Origin: Actinomycetota bacterium
GTDB taxonomy: Bacteria; Actinomycetota; Thermoleophilia; Gaiellales; Gaiellaceae
DNA: 16,605 nucleotides
Direction: 5' to 3'
Assembly (NCBI GenBank): GCA_016870235.1
Contig: VGCB01000007.1
Location: 1 to 16,605 of the forward strand
Shown here: positions 8,202 through 14,510 of the stretch, piece after piece
How positions within the stretch are numbered: position 1 is the first letter of the stretch
Layout of the letters: every line of letters begins with the position of its first letter
Made by a program: the position numbers and the translations under genes
Notes under the pieces: generated by a model
What the model was told of the DNA's origin: nothing
Seen by the model: the letters and a program-made list of their open reading frames with translations, nothing else
Databases searched by the model: none

Positions 8202-8225
8202 AGGCGGAGGACTGGAGGCGGAGGA
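8198..8225. repeat. 14-bp perfect tandem duplication
   Basis: CTGGAGGCGGAGGA is present twice, at 8198-8211 and 8212-8225, directly abutting and overlapping the right arm of the preceding hairpin. It looks like a slippage duplication. Confidence 0.7.
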
Positions 8226-8284
8226 ACAGCGCTCGTGCCCCCGTCGTGCGCCGCGCGCGCCCTCGATCGGATCGCCGGCGCTGG

Positions 8285-8485
8285 TCAGTCGCCGAGATCG
8301 GCGCGCGTCTTCGGGGCACCGAGGGCGAGCCAGGCCGCGATCGCGACGGGCGCAGCGCCGGCGAGGAGCGCGATCCCGAGCCAGCCGCCCGCGTCGCGCA
8401 CGACGAGGACCTCGGCCACGACGGCGATCGCGATCGAGCCGAAGGCGAGGCCGCCTGCGAGTGGGCGATGCGAGCGCGTGGTCTT
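8285..8485 (-). pseudogene. Possible small two-helix membrane protein lacking a start codon
   Basis: On the - strand an open stretch of 66 codons ends at TGA (8285-8287). It reads as a plausible membrane protein, with hydrophobic segments GGLAFGSIAIAVVAEVLVV and GIALLAGAAPVAIAAWLAL and a polar C-terminus (KTRADLGD). The frame opens directly after a TAG (8486-8488) and its first codon is AAG, one base from ATG; the only in-frame usual start is GTG at 8419, which would remove most of helix 1. I cannot name a family. Either the start was lost or the product begins at the internal GTG. The rest of the gap between 8028 and 8565 holds the repeats listed separately and no other gene I can support. 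Confidence 0.35.
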
Positions 8486-8534
8486 CTATCGGCGCCGAGA
8501 CGACGGGACCTCAGCCTCGGGTGGCCCCGCGTCG

Positions 8535-8540
8535 TAGGAT
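8535..8540 (+). promoter_or_regulatory. Possible -10 box for the macro-domain gene
   Basis: TAGGAT lies 25 bases before the ATG at 8566. No clear -35 is visible, so this is a weak assignment. Confidence 0.25.
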
Positions 8541-8565
8541 CCGACTGCGAGGCCCCGCACAGCCG

Positions 8566-9138
8566 ATGGGACGACTCAGCTTCATCGTGGGCGATCTGAC
8601 GTCGCAGGACGTCGACGCGATCGTCAACGCCGCGAACGACCGGCTCCTTCCGGGCGGTGGCGTCTGCGGCGCGATCCTCCGTGCGGGCGGCGAGGCGATC
8701 TTCGAGGAAGCTGCCCGAATCGGTCACTGCGCCCCGGGCGACGCCGTGATCACCGGTGCGGGACGGCTGCGCGCGCGCCACGTCGTCCACGCCGTCGGAC
8801 CGGTCTGGCAGGGCGGCGACCACGGCGAGTCCGGTCTCCTCGCCTCGGCCTACCGCCGGTCGCTCGAGGTCGCGGCGGCCGCGGGGTGCCGGACGATCGC
8901 CTTCCCGGCCCTCTCGACCGGGATCTACGGCTACCCGCTCGGCCTCGCAGCGGACGTCGCGGTCGGGGCGGTCGCGCCCCTCGTCGATCGCTTCGACGAG
9001 ATCCGCTTCGTCTTCCTCGACGCCGCCGCGCGCGGGGTGTTCGCCGTCGCGGCAGGCGAGGCGGGCGCGGGCAATGAGCCCGGAAGCACGTCGGGCGCCG
9101 CGGGGACGAGTCCACCCGCGGCGCCCGAGAGCGCATGA
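8566..9138 (+). CDS. Macro domain protein (ADP-ribose binding/hydrolase)
   Basis: Product of 190 residues, a stand-alone macro domain of the MacroD/YmdB type. Such proteins bind ADP-ribose and remove it from O-acetyl-ADP-ribose or from modified proteins, in the cytoplasm. Visible signatures are GDLTSQDVDAIVNAAN with NAAN at 21-24, the glycine-rich LLPGGGVCGAI at 27-37, and STGIYGYP at 117-124 forming the phosphate loop. The first 165 residues or so match the usual domain size. The last 20-25 residues (GNEPGSTSGAAGTSPPAAP) are low-complexity and probably disordered. The frame is open far upstream, but ATG at 8566 starts exactly where the domain does (MGRLSFIVGDL). The ribosome-binding site is weak. 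The gene converges on mscL with 14 bases between the stops; no toxin partner is visible. Confidence 0.9.
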   Translation: MGRLSFIVGDLTSQDVDAIVNAANDRLLPGGGVCGAILRAGGEAIFEEAARIGHCAPGDAVITGAGRLRARHVVHAVGPVWQGGDHGESGLLASAYRRSLEVAAAAGCRTIAFPALSTGIYGYPLGLAADVAVGAVAPLVDRFDEIRFVFLDAAARGVFAVAAGEAGAGNEPGSTSGAAGTSPPAAPESA

Positions 9139-9152
9139 AGCGAAGAAGCTGC

Positions 9153-9524
9153 CTAGCGCGCCTTGAGGGCGGCGAGAAGCTCCTGATGGCGGCGCTCCGC
9201 GGCCGGAACCGCCTCCTCGCCCGGCTTCTTCTTCCGGCTCATCGCCGCCTGCACCGGCTTGACGACGAAGAAGAACACGGCCGCCGCGGTCGCGGCGAAC
9301 GTGATCGCGTCGTTGATGAAGGCGCCGTAGCGGAAGATGGCGTCGTTGATCGTGAACGTGAGGTTGCTGAAGTCCGGCTTGCCGATGATCATCGCGATGA
9401 TCGGCATCACCAGGTTCTTGACCAGCGAGTTGACGAGCGCGCCGAACACGACGCCCATGACGAAGGCAACCGCGAGATCGACGATGTTGCCCTGCATGAG
9501 AAACGCCTTGAAGTCCTTGAGCAT
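9153..9524 (-). CDS. mscL: Large-conductance mechanosensitive channel
   Basis: Product of 123 residues, the MscL pentameric channel of the cytoplasmic membrane that opens under membrane tension and releases osmolytes during hypo-osmotic shock. The N-terminal amphipathic helix MLKDFKAFLMQGN is followed by TM1 (about residues 15-45, VDLAVAFVMGVVFGALVNSL), a periplasmic loop, TM2 (about 67-92, AFINDAITFAATAAAVFFFVV) and a basic/acidic cytoplasmic helix (SRKKKPGEE ... LLAALKAR). Length is normal for the family. ATG at 9524 is chosen over a longer upstream start because it gives the conserved N-terminus and has AAGGGAG eight bases upstream on the - strand. The gene is transcribed divergently from dapA and stands alone. 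Confidence 0.96.
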   Translation of the reverse strand: MLKDFKAFLMQGNIVDLAVAFVMGVVFGALVNSLVKNLVMPIIAMIIGKPDFSNLTFTINDAIFRYGAFINDAITFAATAAAVFFFVVKPVQAAMSRKKKPGEEAVPAAERRHQELLAALKAR

Positions 9525-9605
9525 CCCACGTACTCCCTTCTCGAGTCGACATCCCTCAGCCCACCGGGCTGGACGGCGCAATCAATGGCATAGATCACGG
9601 CGGAG

Positions 9606-9611
9606 TACAAT
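9606..9611 (+). promoter_or_regulatory. -10 box of a probably leaderless dapA promoter
   Basis: TACAAT, one mismatch from TATAAT, ends 6 bases before the dapA ATG. Transcription would start at or next to the A of the ATG, giving a leaderless mRNA, a class common in Actinobacteria. No Shine-Dalgarno sequence precedes the ATG, in agreement. A -35 element at the usual distance (near 9583-9588) is poor. Confidence 0.55.
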
Positions 9612-9617
9612 ACGACG

Positions 9618-10499
9618 ATGCTCGGCGAAGTCCTCACAGCGATCGTGACGCCGTTCGACAGGGACGGCAACGTCGACTACGACGCCTTCCGCGCGCTCGC
9701 GAGCCATCTGGTCGAGAACGGCTCGGATGGTCTCGTCGTCGTGGGGACGACCGGGGAGGCTTCGACCCTCGGCGACGACGAGCGGGTGGAGCTGTACCGC
9801 GTCGCGATCGACGAGGTCGGCGATCGGGCAACGGTCGTCGCGGGCACCGGCTCGAACGACACGGCGCACACCGTCCACCTCACGGCCGCGGCCGACGAGG
9901 CAGGCGTCGACGGGATGCTGATCGTGACGCCGTACTACAACAAGCCCCCGCAGCGCGGCATCGTCGCGCACGTCGAGGCGGCCGCTGCGGTGACCGACAA
10001 GCCGATCGTCTTCTACGACATCCCGGGCCGCGTCGTCGTCGACGTCGAGCCGGCGACGATCGCGCGTCTTGCCGAGATCGAGAACGTCACCGCCGTCAAG
10101 CAGGCGAAGCCGTCGCTCGACGCAGCGCGCAACGTGATCGCGTGCGGGCTCGATCTCTACGCGGGCGACGACGACCTGATCATGCCGTTCCTCGAGATCG
10201 GCGGCCTCGGCGGGATCTGCGTCCACACGCACGTCGTCGGGAACCAGGTGAAGGAGATGGTCCGCCGGTTCCGTGCCGGCGACGTCGACGGTGCCCGGGC
10301 GCTCGACCGCGAGCTCGTGCCGTCGATCGAGATCCTCCGCGTTGTCACGAACCCGATCGGGATCAAGAAGGCGCTGCAGCTCCTCGGGCACGAGGTCGGC
10401 GGGCTCCGGCTGCCTCTCGTCGAGGCGGACGAGGCCGAGACGGTGGCGATCAAGGGCTGCCTCGAGCGGCTCGGCCTGCTGACGGCGGCCGCGAGCTGA
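9618..10499 (+). CDS. dapA: 4-hydroxy-tetrahydrodipicolinate synthase
   Basis: Product of 293 residues, normal for the class I lyase DapA, which condenses pyruvate with L-aspartate semialdehyde in lysine and diaminopimelate synthesis in the cytoplasm. The TIM barrel shows Thr44-Thr45 in VGTTGEAS, Tyr107 in PYYNKPPQ, Tyr133 in FYDIPGR, and the Schiff-base Lys161 in VTAVKQA, the same numbering as the E. coli enzyme. Ribonuclease J follows 49 bases later, the actinobacterial order dapA-rnj. The mRNA is probably leaderless, since TACAAT lies six bases before the ATG. Related aldolases (N-acetylneuraminate lyase and others) share the fold, but the residue pattern and context favour DapA. Confidence 0.95.
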   Translation: MLGEVLTAIVTPFDRDGNVDYDAFRALASHLVENGSDGLVVVGTTGEASTLGDDERVELYRVAIDEVGDRATVVAGTGSNDTAHTVHLTAAADEAGVDGMLIVTPYYNKPPQRGIVAHVEAAAAVTDKPIVFYDIPGRVVVDVEPATIARLAEIENVTAVKQAKPSLDAARNVIACGLDLYAGDDDLIMPFLEIGGLGGICVHTHVVGNQVKEMVRRFRAGDVDGARALDRELVPSIEILRVVTNPIGIKKALQLLGHEVGGLRLPLVEADEAETVAIKGCLERLGLLTAAAS

Positions 10500-10532
10500 C
10501 CCCTACTCGCCGGGCCCTTCGCGGGTGCCGCC

Positions 10533-10538
10533 TACACT
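10533..10538 (+). promoter_or_regulatory. Possible -10 box before rnj
   Basis: TACACT ends 10 bases before the ATG of ribonuclease J. Initiation about 7 bases downstream would leave only a few bases of leader and no Shine-Dalgarno, so translation would be leaderless or nearly so. Read-through from dapA is also possible. Confidence 0.35.
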
Positions 10539-10548
10539 GAGCGCGCGA

Positions 10549-12201
10549 ATGAGCGACCAGGCGCTCCACATCATCCCGCTCGGCGGCCTCGGCGAGGTCG
10601 GCAAGAACATGACCGTGTTCGAGCTCGGCGACGAGCTGATCGTGATCGACGCCGGTCTCGCGTTCCCGCGCGACGAGCATCTCGGCGTCGACCTCGTGCT
10701 GCCGGACTTCTCGTACCTCTACGACCGGCCGGTGCGGGCGATCGTCCTCACCCACGGCCACGAGGACCACGTGGGCGCGCTCCCGTACGTGCTGCGCGAG
10801 GTCGAGGTGGACGAGGTCATCGCGACGCGGCTGACGCTGAGCCTGATCAAGTCGAAGCTGGACGAGCACGGGCTCGGCGCCTCGACGGAGCTGCGCGAGT
10901 CGAGCCCCGAGGCGGAGCCGATCGAGGTCGGGCCGTTCCGGCTCGAGTTCGTCCGCATGGCGCACTCGATCCCCGACGCGGTCGCGATCGTGATCGAGAC
11001 GCCGGCCGGGCGCGTGCTGCACACGGGCGACTGGAAGCTCGACCACACGCCCGTCGACGGCCTGAAGACCGACGTCGGCCGGCTCGCCGAGCTCGGCAAC
11101 CGCGGGATCGACCTCCTCCTCGGCGACTCGACGAACGCGGAGCGTCCGGGCATGACGGGGTCGGAGCGGCTCGTCGGCGAGGCCTTCCGCCAGATCATCC
11201 CGCTCCGCAAGGGTCGGGTCATCGTCGCCTCTTTCGCGTCGAACATCCACCGCATGCAGCAGGCGGCCGAGGTGGCGATCGCCAACGGCCGCAAGGTGGC
11301 CGTCGTCGGGCGCTCGGCGCGCAAGAACATGAACATCGCCCGGAACCTCGGCTTCGTGGAGCTGCCGGAGGAGGAGCTGATCTCGCCCAAGGAGGCGATG
11401 GACCTGCCGCCCGACGAGGTGCTGATCCTCTGCACGGGCAGCCAGGGTGAGCCGATGAGCGCGCTCACGCGGATCGCATACGGCGACCACCCGAACGTGA
11501 CCGTCGAGCGGGGCGACACCGTGATCATCTCGGCGAAGCCCGTCCCCGGCAACGAGTTGCGCGTCCACGACTCGATCAACCGGCTCGCGCGGGCGGGAGC
11601 GGAGGTGCTGCACCAGGAGATGTCCGACGTGCACGTCTCCGGCCACGCGTGCTCCGAGGAGCTGCGCACGCTGCTCTCGCTCGTGCGCCCGAAGGCGGTG
11701 ATGCCGATCCACGGCGAGTACCGCATGCTGGCCGCCCACGCACAGCTGGCGCGTGACGCGGGCGTCCCGGCGAACGCGATCGTCCTCGCCGACAACGGCT
11801 CGGTCGTCGAGCTCACCCCGGGCGGCGTGCGGATCGTCGACCAGATCGAGTCCGGCGTCACGTTCGTCGACGGGCTCGGCGTCGGCGACGTCGAGGACGT
11901 GGCGCTCCGCGATCGCCGCCGGCTGGCGGAGGACGGGGTGCTGATCATCGTCACGACGATCGCTCTCTCCGACGGCGGCGAGATCGCGGCGCCGGAGCTG
12001 ATCGCCCGCGGTCTCGCCGAGGACGACGAGCTGCTCGACGAGATGCGGGCAGAGGCGGAGCGCGTCGTCGAGGAGATGGCGCGCGACGGGATCACCGAGA
12101 TCAAGCTGCTCCAGGAGCACCTGCACGACGCGGTCGGGGGGATCGTCTACGGGCGCACGCGGAGACGCCCGATGATCCTCCCCGTCGTGATCGAGGTCTA
12201 G
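10549..12201 (+). CDS. rnj: Ribonuclease J
   Basis: Product of 550 residues, a metallo-beta-lactamase/beta-CASP ribonuclease with 5'-3' exonuclease and endonuclease activity in mRNA decay and rRNA maturation. The zinc motif HGHEDH is at residues 69-74 (THGHEDHVGAL). Other family landmarks in order are HTGDWKLD, LLGDSTNAERPG, the beta-CASP segment GRVIVASFASNIHRMQQ, CTGSQGEPMSAL, SAKPVPGNE, HVSGHA and MPIHGEYRML. The C-terminal domain ends near RTRRRPMILPVVIEV, the usual C-terminus. Length matches actinobacterial RNase J. An in-frame GTG at 10525 lies upstream, but ATG at 10549 gives the typical start (MSDQALHIIPLGGLGEVGKN). It follows dapA as in mycobacteria, probably from its own promoter. 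Confidence 0.96.
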   Translation: MSDQALHIIPLGGLGEVGKNMTVFELGDELIVIDAGLAFPRDEHLGVDLVLPDFSYLYDRPVRAIVLTHGHEDHVGALPYVLREVEVDEVIATRLTLSLIKSKLDEHGLGASTELRESSPEAEPIEVGPFRLEFVRMAHSIPDAVAIVIETPAGRVLHTGDWKLDHTPVDGLKTDVGRLAELGNRGIDLLLGDSTNAERPGMTGSERLVGEAFRQIIPLRKGRVIVASFASNIHRMQQAAEVAIANGRKVAVVGRSARKNMNIARNLGFVELPEEELISPKEAMDLPPDEVLILCTGSQGEPMSALTRIAYGDHPNVTVERGDTVIISAKPVPGNELRVHDSINRLARAGAEVLHQEMSDVHVSGHACSEELRTLLSLVRPKAVMPIHGEYRMLAAHAQLARDAGVPANAIVLADNGSVVELTPGGVRIVDQIESGVTFVDGLGVGDVEDVALRDRRRLAEDGVLIIVTTIALSDGGEIAAPELIARGLAEDDELLDEMRAEAERVVEEMARDGITEIKLLQEHLHDAVGGIVYGRTRRRPMILPVVIEV

Positions 12202-12253
12202 GTGCGTCCGTTCCTGCCGATGAAGGTGTCATGACATCTGCCCTCGGACGCAC
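12202..12253. repeat. Inverted repeat downstream of rnj
   Basis: Arms GTGCGTCCG (12202-12210) and CGGACGCAC (12245-12253) are perfect over 9 bp and enclose 34 bases that contain the palindrome TGTCATGACA (12228-12237). The left arm starts directly after the rnj stop. It could fold as a 3' stem that stabilises the message, or the inner palindrome could be an operator. Confidence 0.5.
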
Positions 12254-12255
12254 TG

Positions 12256-12277
12256 AGCCGCTTCGCGGCTTGTCTTC
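12256..12277 (+). terminator. Probable weak intrinsic terminator after rnj
   Basis: AGCCGC (12256-12261), loop TTC, GCGGCT (12265-12270), followed by the T-rich TGTCTTC. The stem is six base pairs, GC-rich, and placed between rnj and the next gene. Confidence 0.5.
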
Positions 12278-12299
12278 TGGGATTTGACAGGGGTGACGC

Positions 12300-12869
12300 G
12301 TGAGCGCAGTCGATCGCGTCGAGGAGCACCGGTCGGGGGACTGGTCCGACGTCATCGCTCGCCACGCGGCGCGCCGGCCGACGGCGCAGAAGCTGACCGT
12401 GCAGCTGCGGGCCTGCGAGGCGGCAGCGCTTGCCTTCTGCCGCCTGCTCGAGCGCTGGAATCGGGGGGATGCCGTGCCGGCGACGCCCGGCCAGCGGGTG
12501 GCAGCGCTCCGTCATGCCGCCGACCGGATCGAGACAGCGCTGGCCGGGCTCGAGACGCCGCTCGGCCGCTTCCTGCTCGAGCTCGAGCCGGCGACGGCGG
12601 AGGGCCGCTCCTGGTACGGCGGACCGGGCGCCGGCGAGCTCGTCGAGTGGAAGCCCGTCCTCGATCGCGCCGGCGTCCCGGTGTGTCCGAACCGCGTCGC
12701 TGCGACCTATCTCGAGCTCGCGATCCTCGTCCGCGCGCTGCAGAACCTCTCCGACGCCGAGCGGCTCGACGCCGCCCCGGACGCCTCGTCGCTCTGGGCC
12801 GGGCTCTTCGACCTGCGCGACACCCTGCTCGGGTCGACCGTGAACGACCTGCGGGCTCTCGCCGCCTGA
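12300..12869 (+). CDS. Hypothetical protein, probably all-helical
   Basis: Product of 189 residues that I do not recognise. The GTG start at 12300 has AGGGG about eight bases upstream, and codon third positions are strongly G/C, so it is very likely a real gene. The sequence suggests several amphipathic helices: AQKLTVQLRACEAAALAFCRLLERW (24 residues upward of 28), RVAALRHAADRIETALAGL, and ATYLELAILVRALQNL. A central loop has WYGGPGAGELVEWKP. There is no signal peptide or membrane helix, three scattered cysteines and no obvious catalytic motif. It sits between rnj and a cupin gene, inside what is an rnj-to-ftsK interval in relatives. The function is unknown. Confidence 0.72.
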   Translation: MSAVDRVEEHRSGDWSDVIARHAARRPTAQKLTVQLRACEAAALAFCRLLERWNRGDAVPATPGQRVAALRHAADRIETALAGLETPLGRFLLELEPATAEGRSWYGGPGAGELVEWKPVLDRAGVPVCPNRVAATYLELAILVRALQNLSDAERLDAAPDASSLWAGLFDLRDTLLGSTVNDLRALAA

Positions 12870-12938
12870 GGCGCGTCGTCACGTACGCTCGAGCCGGCGG
12901 GGCCGTCCGGCCGTGCCACGGCGAGCGAGGAGGCGAGG

Positions 12939-13322
12939 ATGGGCCATGCATTCACGACCATCGACGAGCTCGGGGACGGCCCGGGTTTCCGCAAGGTGCG
13001 GCAGGCGCTCGGTGTGACCGCGTTCGGGGCGAACGCGATCGTGATGCCGGCGCGATTCGAGGGCTTCGAGCACTTCCACGACGAGCAGGACGAGCTCTAC
13101 TTCGTCCACGCGGGGACGGCGCGCTTCGAGGTGGAGGGCGAGGAGCGGCTGGTCGGGCCGGGCGGCCTCGTCCACGTCGAGTCGACGACCCCGCGCAAGT
13201 TCTCGAACGCGGGGGACGACGACCTCGTCGTGCTCGTGGTCGGCGGCAAGGGCGGCTACGTCGGCCGGGACGGGCATCTCGTCGACCCCGCCGACGCCGA
13301 ACGCCGCCGGGCCTTCGGCTGA
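12939..13322 (+). CDS. Small cupin-domain protein
   Basis: Product of 127 residues, a single beta-barrel cupin. The first motif supplies His45, His47 and Glu52 (HFHDEQDE, followed by the spaced glycine at 59). The second motif has the PxGxxH pattern with His79 (GPGGLVHV). These four residues would bind one metal ion. Small cupins of this type bind or convert small molecules; the ligand cannot be predicted. ATG at 12939 has a purine-rich GAGGCGAGG just upstream. The 69-base gap before it has a TACGCT that might be a -10 box but no -35. The kinase gene follows after 26 bases, so the two could be co-transcribed. Confidence 0.88.
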   Translation: MGHAFTTIDELGDGPGFRKVRQALGVTAFGANAIVMPARFEGFEHFHDEQDELYFVHAGTARFEVEGEERLVGPGGLVHVESTTPRKFSNAGDDDLVVLVVGGKGGYVGRDGHLVDPADAERRRAFG

Positions 13323-13348
13323 GCCGGGCAGGCGCGGACGCTCCCTCG

Positions 13349-14155
13349 ATGAGAGTCGCGGTCGTCGGCTCGGTCAACCTCGACCTCGTCGTGCGCCTCG
13401 AGCGCCTACCGCGCCCCGGGGAGACGATCACCGGCGGCACGCTCCTTCGCGTCCCGGGCGGCAAGGGCGCGAACCAGGCGCTCGCCTGCGCGAGGCTCGG
13501 CGCCGAGGTGACGCTGATCGCCGCGGTCGGAGACGACCCATTCGCGGCGGAAGCGCTCGTCGAGCTCGAGCGGGGCGGCGTCGGCCTCGACCTCCGGCGG
13601 ACCGGCGAGCCGACCGGTGTGGCGCTGATCCAGGTCGACGCCACGGGCGAGACGACGATCGCCGTCGCTCCCGGCGCCAACGCCACGCTCGGCGCCGTCC
13701 AGCTGCCGCCGCACGACGCCGTCCTCTGCCAGCTGGAGGTGCCGGATGCGGCCGTCCTGTCGGCGTGGGAGGGGTGCACGGGCCTCTTCTGCCTGAACGC
13801 GGCGCCGGCGCGCCCGATCGGCGTCGACGCCGACCTCACCGTCGTCAACAGGCTCGAGCTCGACGCGCTCTCCCGGCGTGACGGGCTCGTCGCCCTCACC
13901 CTCGGAGCTGAGGGCGCCGTCCTGCTCGACGACGGCGTCGAGGTCGCCCGGGCGGCGCCGCCCCCCGTCACGGCCGTCGACGGCACGGCTGCCGGCGATG
14001 CGTTCACCGCGTGCCTGCTCGTCTCGTTCCTGGAGGGACGCGAGCCGGAGGAGGCGCTCCGGCGGGCGTGCGCCGCCGGCGCGATCGCCGCGTCGCGGCT
14101 CGGGGCCCAGCCGTCGCTGCCGACGGCTGCCGAGCTCGACGGGGCTAGCCGTTAG
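13349..14155 (+). CDS. rbsK: PfkB-family sugar kinase, ribokinase-like
   Basis: Product of 268 residues, a PfkB-family carbohydrate kinase most like ribokinase (D-ribose + ATP to ribose 5-phosphate). The N-terminus VGSVNLDLV, with Asp12, and GGKGANQALA at 37-46 form the sugar site. TLGAEGAVLL marks the nucleotide region. The anion hole and catalytic base are in DGTAAGDAFTA, with Asp217. It is shorter than typical ribokinases (about 300), with compact loops but no missing core motif. The start at ATG 13349 fits the conserved N-terminus; the longer upstream open frame overlaps the cupin and is a shadow. A nucleoside hydrolase lies downstream and would release ribose, which supports ribokinase over other PfkB kinases, but the exact sugar is an inference. 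Confidence 0.88.
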   Translation: MRVAVVGSVNLDLVVRLERLPRPGETITGGTLLRVPGGKGANQALACARLGAEVTLIAAVGDDPFAAEALVELERGGVGLDLRRTGEPTGVALIQVDATGETTIAVAPGANATLGAVQLPPHDAVLCQLEVPDAAVLSAWEGCTGLFCLNAAPARPIGVDADLTVVNRLELDALSRRDGLVALTLGAEGAVLLDDGVEVARAAPPPVTAVDGTAAGDAFTACLLVSFLEGREPEEALRRACAAGAIAASRLGAQPSLPTAAELDGASR

Positions 14156-14178
14156 TGCCTGGCCGCTGTTGTTGTTTG

Positions 14179-14237
14179 CCGGGTGTGCGCGCGTCTGCTG
14201 GGTGTGGGACGTGGGGTAGAGACGCGCGCACACCCGG
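14179..14237. repeat. Perfect 18-bp inverted repeat with 23-base G-rich loop
   Basis: The left arm at 14179-14196 (CCGGGTGTGCGCGCGTCT) is exactly complementary to the right arm at 14220-14237. The 23-base loop has G-runs (GGG, GGG, GGGG). It starts 24 bases after the kinase stop and is preceded by a T-rich stretch, but no T-run follows, so it is not a standard terminator for the + strand. The whole 14156-14510 stretch carries no gene, only this hairpin, a smaller one and two REP-like palindromes. Confidence 0.8.
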
Positions 14238-14248
14238 ATCCTGAAGCC

Positions 14249-14265
14249 GGGAACCTGCGGTTCCC
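14249..14265. repeat. Small hairpin, possibly next to a degenerate REP half
   Basis: GGGAACC (14249-14255), loop TGC, GGTTCCC (14259-14265). The preceding CTGAAGCCGG (14241-14250) equals the loop and start of the 3' arm of the REP-like family, so this may be a decayed copy. Confidence 0.45.
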
Positions 14266-14304
14266 TGGGACCCCTCCTCACGTTTGAGTCTCGCACTGTG
14301 CCTC

Positions 14305-14328
14305 CGCGTCTGGTTTCAGCCAGACGCG
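14305..14328. repeat. REP-like palindrome 3
   Basis: Arms CGCGTCTGG and CCAGACGCG flank TTTCAG, the family loop TTCA with one changed arm base. The orientation is that of palindrome 2 (loop TTCA). It forms an inverted pair with palindrome 4, with 77 bases between them. Confidence 0.8.
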
Positions 14329-14405
14329 TCCAACGGACGCGGTAGATCACCAAGGCGTCAGAGCACCGAAGCCTGATCCCGCGGAGAGTGCCGTGTTCCT
14401 GCAGA

Positions 14406-14429
14406 CGCGTCTGGCTGAAGCCAGACGCG
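14406..14429. repeat. REP-like palindrome 4
   Basis: Perfect arms CGCGTCTGGC and GCCAGACGCG flank the loop TGAA, the reverse complement of the loop of palindrome 3. It lies upstream of the nucleoside hydrolase gene. Confidence 0.82.
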
Positions 14430-14498
14430 GGCAGGCTGGTGCAGGACGCGATCGCGAGGGAGGTGCCCCAGGGAATCGCACGGGCAGACGAGGAGCGA

Positions 14499-14504
14499 CA
14501 TACT
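14499..14504 (+). promoter_or_regulatory. Possible -10 box of the nucleoside hydrolase gene
   Basis: CATACT ends 6 bases before the ATG at 14511, the same geometry as the TACAAT before dapA. It would give a leaderless transcript. The GAGGAG at 14489-14494 is too far upstream (16 bases) to be a normal ribosome-binding site. Confidence 0.35.
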
Positions 14505-14510
14505 CGGGAC

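Noticed and set aside
8163..8537. Forward frame with a purine-rich AAGGGGAGGAGG just before a GTG
   Set aside because: The product is Arg/Ala/Pro/Ser-rich without structure, runs through the hairpin and tandem duplication, and is the complement of a more protein-like hydrophobic frame. The Shine-Dalgarno-like sequence is kept in mind but not enough.
8083..8565. Upstream extension of the macro-domain gene
   Set aside because: The added residues are Arg-rich shadow sequence; the macro domain begins at the ATG at 8566.
14179..14237. Intrinsic terminator for the kinase gene
   Set aside because: The stem is strong, but no T-run follows on the + strand and none on the - strand; it is kept only as an inverted repeat.
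14388..14510. Upstream start of the nucleoside hydrolase
   Set aside because: The added 41 residues are a translation of a REP-like palindrome and spacer; the family N-terminus begins at 14511.
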